Source: Serinicoccus chungangensis
GTDB lineage: Bacteria; Actinomycetota; Actinomycetes; Actinomycetales; Dermatophilaceae
Direction of reading: 5' to 3'
Assembly: GCF_001483745.1 (NCBI RefSeq)
Contig: NZ_LQBL01000001.1
Span: 1-48,841 of the forward strand
Length of the DNA: 48,841 nucleotides
How positions within the stretch are numbered: position 1 is the first letter of the stretch; every line of letters begins with the position of its first letter. A program made the position numbers and the translations under genes. Under the pieces are notes generated by a model. That model was not told the origin of the DNA. It searched no databases and saw only the letters and a list, made by a program, of their open reading frames with translations. Below, in pieces: positions 1-8,449 of the stretch.

Positions 1-43
<43 letters not shown>

Positions 44-44
44 C

Positions 45-857
45 GATCGGGAGCGTTGGCGGGTGGTCAACGCCTGCTCCTCCCGCTTCGTGTCGTTGCG
101 GTTGTCCGGCGAGGGCAGCTCCGCGCGAGTGGTCGGCCGTGACGTCGGCCGCCTCCCCACGCCGGTGGCCCTGGAGGAAATCGTCCTGGCCCCGGGCAAC
201 CGGATGGACGTGCTCGTCGACCTGGCCGAGGGCAGGACCGAGCTGGTCGCCGTGCCCGTGGACCGCGGCCAGATGATGGGCGGGATGATGGGCGGCGCCG
301 TGGGCCCGGAGGACTCCGAACGGGTCCTGGCCAGCCTCGACGTACGCGGGGGCGGGGGGCCCTCGGTCGGTGAGGCCTGGGACGGCGACGGCGGCGCGGG
401 GGCGGCCCCCGGTGCCGACGGGCTGCTGGCGGACCTGCGGGACGCGCAGGTCGACCGGCGCCGGCAGCTGGCCATGGAGATGTCCATGGGCGGCGAGATG
501 ATGGGCGGGGGCGGCCGTGGACCGGGCGGGATGATGGATCTCACCATCGACGGACGGTCCTTCGACCCTGACCGCGTCGACCAGCGGGTGCGGCTGGGCA
601 CGGTCGAGGAGTGGACCATCGGCAACGTGGGCCCCATGGACCATCCCTTCCACCTGCACGTGTGGCCGATGCAGGTGCTCGACGTCGACGGGCAGGCTCC
701 CGAGGAGGTGCTGTGGCTGGACGTGGTCAACGTCCCGGCCGGCGGCAGTGTCACCGTCCGGGTCCGGTTCGCCGACTTCGGCGGACGGACGGTCTACCAC
801 TGCCACATCCTCGACCACGAGGACCTGGGCATGATGGGCACGATCGTGGCCGAGTGA
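45..857 (+). CDS. Multicopper oxidase, C-terminal part (5' truncated)
   Basis: This is the C-terminal half of an extracytoplasmic multicopper oxidase of the CueO/CopA-like class, which oxidises Cu(I) to the less membrane-permeant Cu(II). The reading frame is open back to the poly-G run, so the true start is missing. Reading from the edge, a strand typical of cupredoxin domain 2 (RWRVVNACSSRF) is followed by a Met-rich, Gly-rich linker with repeated MMGG stretches. The last cupredoxin domain then carries the copper motifs HPFHLH (about 640-660) and HCHILDHEDLGMM (about 799-840), which supply type 1, 2 and 3 ligands including the axial Met. The Met-rich insert resembles the copper-binding segment of CueO. 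A SHOCT gene and a DUF305 gene follow on the same strand. A second, complete multicopper oxidase lies at 32499-33995. Confidence 0.88.
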   Translation, partial: DRERWRVVNACSSRFVSLRLSGEGSSARVVGRDVGRLPTPVALEEIVLAPGNRMDVLVDLAEGRTELVAVPVDRGQMMGGMMGGAVGPEDSERVLASLDVRGGGGPSVGEAWDGDGGAGAAPGADGLLADLRDAQVDRRRQLAMEMSMGGEMMGGGGRGPGGMMDLTIDGRSFDPDRVDQRVRLGTVEEWTIGNVGPMDHPFHLHVWPMQVLDVDGQAPEEVLWLDVVNVPAGGSVTVRVRFADFGGRTVYHCHILDHEDLGMMGTIVAE

Positions 858-899
858 GCCGACGACGTTCGTACCGACCACGAAGGAGAGGAGAGAACG

Positions 900-1190
900 A
901 TGATGGGCAACGGCTGGGGAGCAGGTATGGGCTGGATGTGGATCTTCTGGCCCCTGGTCATCCTCGCCACCGTCGCCGTGGTGGCGCTGCTGGTCCGCTT
1001 CGGAGGGAGCGAGCGCACCCGCCCACCCGGGCCGGCGGACCACCCGCCGACCCGCGAGACCGACGAGCCGACCGCGGCCGCAGGGCAGTCCGCGGCGCGC
1101 CGGATCCTGGACGAGCGCTACGCCCGCGGGGAGATCGACGAGGAGGACTACCGGACCCGACGTCGACGCCTCGGCGAGCCGGACGCCTGA
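900..1190 (+). CDS. SHOCT-domain small membrane protein
   Basis: A 96-residue protein. One hydrophobic segment (about residues 10-31, rich in Trp and Met) is followed by a polar linker and a C-terminal SHOCT motif (short C-terminal domain; here RRILDERYARGEIDEEDY followed by a basic tail). SHOCT modules are small helical segments, usually at the ends of membrane proteins, with a suspected role in oligomerisation. Start ATG at 900 has an AAGGAGAGG ribosome site. It lies 42 bases after the oxidase gene and is probably cotranscribed with it. The same pairing, SHOCT next to multicopper oxidase, recurs at 32243-33995. Its role is unknown; the recurring context suggests an accessory of the oxidase. 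Confidence 0.8.
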   Translation: MMGNGWGAGMGWMWIFWPLVILATVAVVALLVRFGGSERTRPPGPADHPPTRETDEPTAAAGQSAARRILDERYARGEIDEEDYRTRRRRLGEPDA

Positions 1191-1210
1191 GGAGCACCTA
1201 GCATCACCGC

Positions 1211-1226
1211 ATACCCCCATCGGTAT
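1211..1226. promoter_or_regulatory. Candidate CsoR-type operator (weak)
   Basis: ATACC-CCCATC-GGTAT is an inverted repeat with 5-bp arms, 25 bases before the DUF305 start codon. It resembles the stronger ATACCCC-type palindromes elsewhere in the window but is shorter, so it may be a degenerate CsoR site or chance. Confidence 0.35.
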
Positions 1227-1250
1227 TTCTGCCACGAGGAAGGAACGCGC

Positions 1251-1829
1251 ATGTCCCAGCACGACCAGAGCCAGCAGACCGAGCAGGACCACCAGCAGCA
1301 CCAGAAGCACGAGCGGAAGATGTACCTGGTCTTCGCCGCGATGATCACCACCTCGACGGTCACCATGTTCCTGCTGACCTACACCAACGCCTTCACCTGG
1401 TCGCACATGACGTTCAGCGAGGAGCGGGTCTACATGGCCCTGCTCATGGGCTCCGCGATGGCCATCATCATGCTCGGCTTCATGTGGGGGATGATGTACA
1501 AGAACGTCAAGGTCAACCTCGCGATCATCGCCGGTGCCCTCGTCCTGGGCCTGACCGCCCTGTGGCTCTCCCGCTCCCAGACGCTGGTCGACGACCAGGC
1601 CTACATGAACGGGATGATCCCCCACCACTCCATCGCCATCCTCACCAGCGAGCGCGCCGACATCGACGACGTCCGGGTCCGCGAGCTCGCCGACGAGATC
1701 ATCAAGGCCCAGCGCAGGGAGATCGCCGAGATGAAGTGGCTCGTCGACGACATCGAGAGCAACGGCGAGGTCACCACCGAGCAGGAGGCCCAGCAGCGGC
1801 CCGTCCCCGAGTTCGAGGGCACGCCGTGA
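1251..1829 (+). CDS. Membrane-anchored DUF305 protein
   Basis: A 192-residue protein. The N terminus (1-22) is rich in His and Gln. Three hydrophobic segments follow at about 25-48, 60-83 and 87-105. The DUF305 core comes next, with the signature YMNGMIPHHSIAIL at about residues 118-131 and a helical tail. DUF305 is a ferritin-like four-helix domain with conserved His/Met residues, frequently found in copper-resistance clusters and suspected to bind metal outside the membrane. Start ATG 1251 has a GAGGAAGGAA ribosome site. A candidate CsoR operator lies just upstream, so it may have its own promoter. A second, lipoprotein-type DUF305 gene is at 19734-20375. Confidence 0.85.
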   Translation: MSQHDQSQQTEQDHQQHQKHERKMYLVFAAMITTSTVTMFLLTYTNAFTWSHMTFSEERVYMALLMGSAMAIIMLGFMWGMMYKNVKVNLAIIAGALVLGLTALWLSRSQTLVDDQAYMNGMIPHHSIAILTSERADIDDVRVRELADEIIKAQRREIAEMKWLVDDIESNGEVTTEQEAQQRPVPEFEGTP

Positions 1830-1839
1830 GAGGCACCTC

Positions 1840-2722
1840 GTGACGGTGGTCGTGACGACCCTCGCCGGGATCGTGGTGATCGGCGTCGGTCTGCACGACA
1901 TGTTCCACACCCTCCTGCACCCCACGGGTCAGGGACGTCTGAGCCGGGCGGTGCTGGCGGGGATGTGGAGGGTCTCGAAGGCGACCGGGCACCGCCTCGG
2001 TTCCACCGTCGGACCCCTGGCGATGGTCACGGTGATCCTGGTGTGGGTGCTGCTGCAGCTGCTCGGCTGGGCGCTGATCTACCTGCCGCACGTCCCCGAG
2101 GGGTTCATGTACTCCTCCGGGGTGGACCCGGCGGACTATCCCGACCTCGTCGAGGCGGTGTACCTGTCGGCCGTCACGCTGAGCACCCTGGGCTACGGGG
2201 ACATGGTGGCGACGGACCCGTGGATCCGGACCGCCTCCCCTCTGCAGGCCCTGACCGGGTTCGCCCTGCTCACCGCGGCGCTGACGTGGTTCACCCAGAT
2301 CTACCCGCCGCTGTCCCGCCGGCGCGCACTCGCCCTCGAGCTCAAGGGCCCTGGCCGACAGCGACCGGGCAGAGGGCATGGACGAGGACCCCGCAGTGCT
2401 GACGCGCGTGCTCGACACCCTCGCGGCCGAGGTGGTCACGGTGCGCATCGACTTCGCCCAGCACACCGAGGGTTTCTACTTCCAGGAGAGCGACCCGGAC
2501 CTCGCGCTGGCACGCCAGCTGTCCTACGCGCTCACGTTGCGCGACAAGGCCCTGGCCTCCTCCGAGCCTGTGGTGCGTCGCAGCGGGCGATAGCTGTCCC
2601 TGGCGATCGACCAGCTCAGCTCGGAGCTCGACGACAGCTTCCTGCACACCGGCGGTGATCCCGAGCGGGTGCTGGCCGCGTATGCCGCCGATCACGGTCA
2701 GGAACCGCGCGCCCGGGACTGA
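1840..2722 (+). pseudogene. Two-TM potassium channel family gene, frameshifted
   Basis: The first part (1840 to about 2340) encodes an ion channel of the two-TM/pore type. TM1 sits near residues 62-84, and the pore loop STLGYGD, with the K+ selectivity filter, is followed by TM2. After ALALE, near 2340, the frame shifts by one base. The C-terminal cytoplasmic part continues in the next frame (SRALADSDRAEGMDEDP...), is interrupted by an in-frame TAG at 2591-2593, and then runs on in the same frame to TGA at 2720-2722. Two lesions in one gene suggest a pseudogene, though indel sequencing error is possible for the first. GTG start at 1840, 10 bases after the DUF305 stop. The gene converges with nuoN. 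Confidence 0.75.
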
Positions 2723-2735
2723 GCAGCCCGGTGGG

Positions 2736-4151
2736 TCACAGGGAGACGGTGGCCCAGAGGGCTCCCGCTCCGACGCCGAGGAGGAGGCTCAGGGCTGCGG
2801 TCCCGATCGCCGACGTGCGCGACCAGCGCGCTGGTGTGCCGGCGTCCTCCTCGGGCTGGCCCGCTCCCTCCGCGCGGTTGTAGAGCGGTGCGATCCAGCG
2901 CAGGTAGTAGAAGAGGCTGGCGACAGTGTTGACGAACACGAGCACGGCCAGCCAGGCGTACCCGGCGTCCCAGGCGGCGGCGGTGGTGGTGAGCTTGCCG
3001 ACGAAGACCACGGTGGGTGGGGTGCCGACGAGGCCGAGGAGGGCCACGACCAGGGCTGCGCCCAGCCACGGATGGGTTCTGCCCATGCCCCGGTAGGAGC
3101 GCAGCTCGCGCCGCTGGGGGAAGGCGCTGGTGACGGCGAACGCCGAAAGGTTGGTGACGGTGTAGCCGGCCAGGTAGAGCAGCAGCGAGGGCAGGGCGAG
3201 GTCGCTGCGCCCGGCGACCGCGACCGGCACGAGCAGGTAGCCCACCTGACTGACGGTGGACCAGCCCAGCAGGCGCCGCGGGTCGCTCTGCCAGTAGGCG
3301 GCGAGGTTGCCCAGCGTCATGCTGGCCGCGGCCAGCAGCGCGACCAGCAACGGCCAGGCCAGGGTGTCGGGAAGGAGCGCGACGAGCCGGTATGCCGCGA
3401 CGACGGCCCCGATCTTGGGCACGGTGGTGAGGAACGCCGCCACGGCTCCGCCCGCGCCCTGCGCCGCGTCGGGGACCCAGAAGTGCCCTGGCGCCCCTCC
3501 GGCCTTGAACAGCAGCCCGCCCAGCACCGCCACCACGCCGGCGGCGACCACCCCTGCGGGTGCGTCGGCAAGGCGGTCGGTCAGCTCGGCGTAGGACGTG
3601 GTGGCCGACACGCCGTAGAGCAGGGTGACCCCGGTGAGCAGCAGGATGCCGAAGAGGGCGCCCAGCAGGTAGGTCTTCATCGCGGCCTCGGCGCCCAGGG
3701 GCGTGCGGACGATGCCGATCAGGCCGTAGAGGGGGATGCTGGCCAGCAGGAACCCGACGGTCACGACGAGCAGGTCGCCTGCACCCGCCAGGATCAGGGT
3801 GCCGGTGGTGGAGAACAGCAGCAGCGCGTAGGTCTCGCTCTCCCGCGGGGTGCCGGCGATCTCGTCGGAGGCCAGCGCCAGCACGATAAGGGTGCCGAGC
3901 GCGGCGACGATCCGGGCGATGCCGGTGGTGGTGTCGACGGTGAAGGTGCCTTCCATCGCCGATCGGGCCGGGCCGGGCAGGTCGAGGGCGGCGAGGGCGG
4001 CCGCCACGAGCAGGGCGGCGGCGGCGACGGCACGGGTGACCCACTGGCGGGTCCTCGCCAGGAAGGACCCGCCCAGCAGGGCCACGAGCCCACCGAGGAA
4101 CAGGACGATCTCCGGTGCGAGCAGGGCCGGCCGCATGGCCATGGACTCCAC
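2736..4151 (-). CDS. nuoN: NuoN-like antiporter-type subunit
   Basis: A 471-residue polytopic protein of the proton-antiporter family (complex I subunit N/ND2), last gene of the nuo-like operon. It has the conserved Lys region (FKAGGAPGHFWVPDAAQG) of the discontinuous helix. It lacks the TM5 Glu of canonical NuoN (usually LELLS): the aligned stretch is VGFLLASIPLY, which has no acidic residue. Whether this subunit still pumps protons is therefore uncertain. GTG start at 4151 is chosen because GGAGG lies 9 bases upstream; ATGs at 4142 and 4136 are alternatives. It starts 6 bases after the nuoM stop. The gene ends 13 bases from the converging potassium channel pseudogene. Confidence 0.88.
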   Translation of the reverse strand: MESMAMRPALLAPEIVLFLGGLVALLGGSFLARTRQWVTRAVAAAALLVAAALAALDLPGPARSAMEGTFTVDTTTGIARIVAALGTLIVLALASDEIAGTPRESETYALLLFSTTGTLILAGAGDLLVVTVGFLLASIPLYGLIGIVRTPLGAEAAMKTYLLGALFGILLLTGVTLLYGVSATTSYAELTDRLADAPAGVVAAGVVAVLGGLLFKAGGAPGHFWVPDAAQGAGGAVAAFLTTVPKIGAVVAAYRLVALLPDTLAWPLLVALLAAASMTLGNLAAYWQSDPRRLLGWSTVSQVGYLLVPVAVAGRSDLALPSLLLYLAGYTVTNLSAFAVTSAFPQRRELRSYRGMGRTHPWLGAALVVALLGLVGTPPTVVFVGKLTTTAAAWDAGYAWLAVLVFVNTVASLFYYLRWIAPLYNRAEGAGQPEEDAGTPARWSRTSAIGTAALSLLLGVGAGALWATVSL

Positions 4152-4157
4152 CGCGGT

Positions 4158-5654
4158 CTACCTCCCGACGAGCTGGACGAGGACCTGCGCCGCGGGCTCG
4201 ATCACCTCGAGCAGCGGGCGGGGGAGGACACCGATGAGCAGCGAGAGTGCCAGCAACGGCCCGACGGCCCACACCTCGGCGGGACGCAGGTCGCCGAAAC
4301 CGACGGAGGCGCCCTGGGTGGCGCCGGTGAAGATGCGCTGCAGCGCCCGGAGGAACAGTGCGGCGGTGATGAGGATGCCCAGCAGCGCGACCGCGGTGAC
4401 CGGTGCCGCGGCGATGCTGCCGGTGAAGATCTGGAACTCGGCGATGAAGCCGGACAGCCCCGGCAGGCCGAGCGAGGCGAACGCCCCGACGGCGAACAGC
4501 GCCGCGAGCCTGGGGGCAGGGTCGGCCAGACCACCGTAGGCGCCCATGTCGTAGGTGCCGGCCCGCTCCCACAGCACCCCCGCGATGAGGAACAGGGCGG
4601 CGGTGACCAGGCCGTGGCTGACCATCTGGGTGGCGGCACCGGTGACCGCCACGGACCGCGCCTGCGCGGTGTCGCCGGCGACGATCCCGGCGGCGCCGAC
4701 GGCGAGGACGATGTAGCCCATGTGGTTGACCGAGGTGTAGGCGACCATGCGCTTGAAGTCGGTCTGGGCCAGCGCGACCAGGGCGCCGTAGACGACGGAG
4801 ACGATGCCGACGACCACGATGACCCAGGCCCAGGCCCGCCAGGCCTCGGGCAGCATCGGCATCGCGATCCGGACGAACCCGTAGGTGCCCATCTTCAGCA
4901 GGACGCCGGCCAGGACGGCCGAGCCGATGGCGGGTGCGTCGGTGTGGGCCGGGGGCAGCCAGGTGTGGAACGGCACCGTGGGGGTCTTGACCGCCAGCCC
5001 GAGCAGGATCGCCGCCAGCACCAGCGCACCAGCGGTCGACGACCCCTCCAGCGGGGTCTGCTCGGCCAGCTCCACCATGTCGAAGGTGTGCGGGTCGGCG
5101 GCGACGTAGAGACCGATGAAGCCGGCCAGCAGGGCCAGGGAGCCCAGAAAGGTGTAGAGGAAGAACTTCATCGCCGACCGGCCGGCGTCCCCGTGGCCCC
5201 ACCCGGCGATCACGAAGTACATGCCCACGATGGACAGGTCGAAGAAGAGGAAGAACAGGATCAGGTCGGCGGCGACGAACAGGCCCAGGCTCACGCTCTG
5301 CAGGAACAGGAACAGCGCCGCCTGGGTCCGAGGCCGGTCCTCGCTGCGCAGCGCGAAGACCGCGCAGGCGAGGAAGACCACCGCCGTCATCGCCACCAGC
5401 GGCAAGGACAGCCCGTCCACCCCGACGTGGTAGCTGCTGTCCACCCCGGGGATCCACTGCGCGCGTTCCTCGAAGGCAAGCTGACCCTGGCCCGGCGGTT
5501 CGTAGGTGAGCCACACCGTGGCGACCAGCGCGAGGTCGGCGGCGGCGACGGCCACCCAGGTCCACCGTGCCGCCCCGTCGCCCAGCCGTGGCAGGGCCAG
5601 AAGGGCCAGCGCGGCGGCCAGGGGCAGGAAGACGATCAGACTGAGCACGTTCAC
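4158..5654 (-). CDS. nuoM: NuoM-like antiporter-type subunit
   Basis: A 498-residue polytopic membrane protein of the NuoM/ND4 family. It contains the channel Lys motif AVKTPTVPFHTWLPPAH and the following LLKMGTYG. The TM5 position that is normally WE is FD (FFLFFDLSIVGMYF), a conservative Glu to Asp change. The GTG start at 5654 overlaps the nuoL stop by four bases (GTGA), showing translational coupling. In complex I this subunit forms one of the proton channels of the membrane arm; here no dehydrogenase arm genes accompany it. A much longer open frame continues upstream on the same strand but is only an antisense-style shadow of nuoL. Confidence 0.93.
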   Translation of the reverse strand: MNVLSLIVFLPLAAALALLALPRLGDGAARWTWVAVAAADLALVATVWLTYEPPGQGQLAFEERAQWIPGVDSSYHVGVDGLSLPLVAMTAVVFLACAVFALRSEDRPRTQAALFLFLQSVSLGLFVAADLILFFLFFDLSIVGMYFVIAGWGHGDAGRSAMKFFLYTFLGSLALLAGFIGLYVAADPHTFDMVELAEQTPLEGSSTAGALVLAAILLGLAVKTPTVPFHTWLPPAHTDAPAIGSAVLAGVLLKMGTYGFVRIAMPMLPEAWRAWAWVIVVVGIVSVVYGALVALAQTDFKRMVAYTSVNHMGYIVLAVGAAGIVAGDTAQARSVAVTGAATQMVSHGLVTAALFLIAGVLWERAGTYDMGAYGGLADPAPRLAALFAVGAFASLGLPGLSGFIAEFQIFTGSIAAAPVTAVALLGILITAALFLRALQRIFTGATQGASVGFGDLRPAEVWAVGPLLALSLLIGVLPRPLLEVIEPAAQVLVQLVGR

Positions 5655-7588
5655 CTCACCGTGAGCAGGAGCAGGACGCCGACCGCGAGGACCGCGGCGG
5701 CCTGGACGTAGTAGTGGTGCAGCTGCCCGCTCTGCGGGCGTCGCGCCAGCCGGCCGAGCTGGCGCACCCGTGCCGCGAGCTGCTCGACGGCGCCGTCGAG
5801 CCACCGGTCGTCCGCACGCCCGGCACGCTGGGCCGCCTCCACGCTCGCCCGGGAGCCGGACTCCACGGCGCCGTCGAGCACCCGGTCGTCGAACCTCGCC
5901 GCCCGGCGCGCCAGACCGAGGGCGCCCGCCGCGGACCCGGTCACGGCCCGGTCCAGAGCGTGGTCGTCGAAGTGCGCCGCCGCCTGTGCCAGCGCCAGGG
6001 TCGGCCGGACGACGAGAGTCCGGGTCGCCGGCTCCAGACCCAGCCAGTCCTGCGCCCACCCGGGGCGGGGCGCTGGACGCCACCAGACGAGCGCCAGCAC
6101 GGCCAGCGCGATCCCGGCCGAGGCGAGCATCTCCACGAGGGTGGGGTGCAGCGGTTCCTCCCCGAGCGCGCGGGCGAGCGTGTCGCCCACCGGCGGCAGC
6201 GCGAGCAGACCGAGGACCAGCGCACCCGCGGCGAGCACGACCATCGGTGCGCGTTCGAGCACTCCGACGCGGCCCGTGCCGCGCTCCTCCTCGTCGAGGT
6301 GCCCCTCGACCACGGCGCGCTCCGCGGCAGGGACGGGCCGCCACAGGACGACCAGGATCTTGCCGGCGTAGGCGGCCGACAGGGCGGCGGCGGCCAGTCC
6401 CACGGCATACAACCAGGGTGAGCGCGCCAGGGCCGCGGCCAGGACGGCGTCCTTGGTGGCCCACAGGGCCAGGGGTGCGACCCCGGCCAGCGAGAGCACC
6501 CCGAGCGTGCTGGCCCACCCGACCAGCGGCCAGCGCCGGCCGACCCCGCGCAGGCCGGTCAGGTGCTTGGTGCCCAGCGCGGTGAGCCAGGCGCCGGCGG
6601 CCAGGAACAGCAGCGCCTTGGTGGAGGCGTGCGCCACCAGGTGTGCCGCACCGCCGCCGACCGAGCCCAGCCCGGCGCCCATCACCACGAACCCCAGCTG
6701 GGCCGAGGTGGAGGCCGCGAGCAGCTGCTTGAGGTCCTGCTGGGCCAGCGCGACCGCCCCGAGCAGCAACGCGGTCACCGCGCCGGTCCAGGCCGCGGCC
6801 GGGGCGGCCCAGCCCGTGGAGGCGAGCAACGGCTCGGTCCGCAGCAGCAGGTAGCCGCCCATGGCGACCATCGCGGCCGAGTGCAGCAGCGCACTGACCG
6901 GGCTCGGGCCCTCCATCGCCCGGGACAGCCAGAACGAGAACGGCAGCTGCGCCGACTTGCCCAGCGCCGCGACCAGGACACCGGCCGCCACCACCTGCCG
7001 CCACCCCTCGCTGCTCTCGGGCAGGTCGGCCAGGGCCAGCCCGGCTCCACCGGCCAGGGCAGCGCCGGCCGCGAGGTAGAGGCCCAGGTCGGCGGCGCGG
7101 GTGGTCACGAACGCGGTGATCCCGGCGGAGACCCGGTGCTGCTCGCGCCACCAGAACCCGATCAGGGCGAACGACGTCGCGCCCATGACCTCCCAGGCGA
7201 GCAGCAGCGCCGGCAGCGTCTGCGCGGTGCCGGTCAGGAGCGCGCTGGAGGCGAAGATGAGCATGAGGCCGTGGAACCGTGCCCGCGACCGCTGGATCTC
7301 ACCCGCCGCGAAGAGCAGCACCAGGAGGGTGACGATGGCGACGGTCGGTACGACCAGCGCCGACAGCGCGTCCACGCCGAGGGCCAGGTCGCTGCCGGCC
7401 ATGAAGGGCACCGACACCTGCGGTCGGGCACGAGCCACGAGCAGCGACAGGGCAGCGGTCAGGCCGGCCGTGGCCAGGGATGTCGGCACCGCGGCACGCT
7501 CGAGACGCGAGATGGCCAGTGCACCGCCGACGACCGCGGGCAGCAGCACGAGCAGCCAGAGGGCGGCCTGAGCCATCGACGGGCTCAT
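5651..7588 (-). CDS. nuoL: NuoL-like antiporter-type subunit with repeat-bearing C-terminus
   Basis: A 645-residue member of the NuoL/ND5 family. Key residues are present: WE in LLAWEVMG, Lys in GKSAQLPFSFWLSRAMEGP, the ALLHSAAMV helix and a Lys in WATKDAVLA. After the last conserved helices, the C-terminal region (roughly residues 510-620) holds three short repeats of the form FDDxxLDxAV (HFDDHALDRAV, RFDDRVLDGAV, RADDRWLDGAV). A final hydrophobic helix follows, in the position of the lateral-helix/TM16 part of NuoL. ATG start at 7588 overlaps the nuoK stop by four bases (ATGA). The SAQLPF/PSPVSALLH region separates it from nuoM and nuoN. Confidence 0.93.
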   Translation of the reverse strand: MSPSMAQAALWLLVLLPAVVGGALAISRLERAAVPTSLATAGLTAALSLLVARARPQVSVPFMAGSDLALGVDALSALVVPTVAIVTLLVLLFAAGEIQRSRARFHGLMLIFASSALLTGTAQTLPALLLAWEVMGATSFALIGFWWREQHRVSAGITAFVTTRAADLGLYLAAGAALAGGAGLALADLPESSEGWRQVVAAGVLVAALGKSAQLPFSFWLSRAMEGPSPVSALLHSAAMVAMGGYLLLRTEPLLASTGWAAPAAAWTGAVTALLLGAVALAQQDLKQLLAASTSAQLGFVVMGAGLGSVGGGAAHLVAHASTKALLFLAAGAWLTALGTKHLTGLRGVGRRWPLVGWASTLGVLSLAGVAPLALWATKDAVLAAALARSPWLYAVGLAAAALSAAYAGKILVVLWRPVPAAERAVVEGHLDEEERGTGRVGVLERAPMVVLAAGALVLGLLALPPVGDTLARALGEEPLHPTLVEMLASAGIALAVLALVWWRPAPRPGWAQDWLGLEPATRTLVVRPTLALAQAAAHFDDHALDRAVTGSAAGALGLARRAARFDDRVLDGAVESGSRASVEAAQRAGRADDRWLDGAVEQLAARVRQLGRLARRPQSGQLHHYYVQAAAVLAVGVLLLLTVR

Positions 7589-7887
7589 CGGGTCAGGTCC
7601 GTGGCCATGTCGGTCATGTCGGCCTGCCGTTCCCGGTGCAGGAGAGTGGCGACCGCGAAGCCCATGGCCATCTCCAGGGTCATCGCGGCGATGATCACCA
7701 GGAGTAGGACCTGGCCGGTCGGGGTGGGCGCCACGAACCACCAGAACCCGGCGGCGGCCAGGATGATCCCGTTGATCATCAGCTCCAGGCCCATCATCAC
7801 CATGACGACGACCTGCTGGGAGATCGCACCGTACAGGCCGACGCTGAAGATCGCGGCGGCGAGGAGCAGGGTGGCCTCCAGGGTCAT
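7585..7887 (-). CDS. nuoK: NuoK-like subunit
   Basis: A 100-residue, three-TM protein of the NuoK/ND4L (also MrpC-like) family. Both membrane Glu positions of NuoK are retained: MMGLELMINGI (TM2) and AMTLEMAMGFAVATLLHR (TM3). These are part of the central charged axis that relays protons in complex I. ATG start 7887 overlaps the nuoJ stop by four bases, and its own stop overlaps nuoL. Several Met residues are clustered in TM2 (VVVMVMMG), in keeping with the Met-rich character of the adjacent NuoJ. Confidence 0.92.
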   Translation of the reverse strand: MTLEATLLLAAAIFSVGLYGAISQQVVVMVMMGLELMINGIILAAAGFWWFVAPTPTGQVLLLVIIAAMTLEMAMGFAVATLLHRERQADMTDMATDLTR

Positions 7888-8447
7888 CGGCCCACACCTC
7901 CGGGCTGAGGGTCCTCGGGGGTGGGCTGCCTCAGGTCGTCGCCGAACCGGTCGTAGCGCGTGCGGTGCGCCGCGAGCACGACGCCAGCCACGATGGTGGC
8001 GACCATGACCGGGCTGATCACGGCCATCACCAGCATCTTCGGGCCCATGAGAGCCTCGCCGAGGGCCTCGGTGACCTCTGGTGGTGGGCTGCCGCGGCGG
8101 GTGGGCCAGTCCACCAGGAGGATCCCGGCCGCCAGCACTGCGAAGGTGAGGACCGCGGTCGCGACGGCGGTCCTGTTGCTGTGGACCATGCTCATCGGCA
8201 TCAGGGCGGGGTTCATGCCCATGAACATGACCATGTAGACGGCCATGACGGCCATCTCCATGACCATCATCAGGACGGTCACCACGCCGACGTAGTTCTG
8301 CTGCAGGAACAGCACCTGCAGGCCCACGGCGATAAAGGACAGTGCGAGCGCGTACGTGGCGCGGGCCATCGAGTCGACGTAGAAGACCGCGGCGCCGCTG
8401 ATCACGGCGACCAGACCGAGGCCCCAGAAGGCGATGTCTGCGACCAC
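7884..8447 (-). CDS. nuoJ: NuoJ-like subunit, methionine-rich
   Basis: A 187-residue NuoJ/ND6-like membrane protein with about five helices. The family feature LQQNYVGVVTVLMMVMEM matches the conserved YxGAVMVLF helix. It is strikingly rich in Met: 12 Met in about 31 residues from VLMMVMEM through LMPMSMV. GTG at 8447 is chosen as the start because GGAGG stands 8 bases upstream and it falls 2 bases after the nuoH stop. An upstream extension in the same frame would run into nuoH and has no homology. The last four bases overlap the nuoK start. The Met clusters might reflect copper exposure or binding, which is inference. Confidence 0.9.
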   Translation of the reverse strand: MVADIAFWGLGLVAVISGAAVFYVDSMARATYALALSFIAVGLQVLFLQQNYVGVVTVLMMVMEMAVMAVYMVMFMGMNPALMPMSMVHSNRTAVATAVLTFAVLAAGILLVDWPTRRGSPPPEVTEALGEALMGPKMLVMAVISPVMVATIVAGVVLAAHRTRYDRFGDDLRQPTPEDPQPGGVGR

Positions 8448-8449
8448 GC

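Noticed and set aside
2655-5711. Very long open frame of 1018 codons on the plus strand
   Set aside because: It is antisense to nuoN and nuoM, is full of Gly/Gln/Asp low complexity, and matches no family. High-GC DNA commonly leaves such antisense frames open.
5655-7151. N-terminal extension of the nuoM frame
   Set aside because: The frame is open upstream of 5654, but it overlaps nuoL and is Arg/Gly-rich without homology. The GTGA overlap with nuoL sets the real start.
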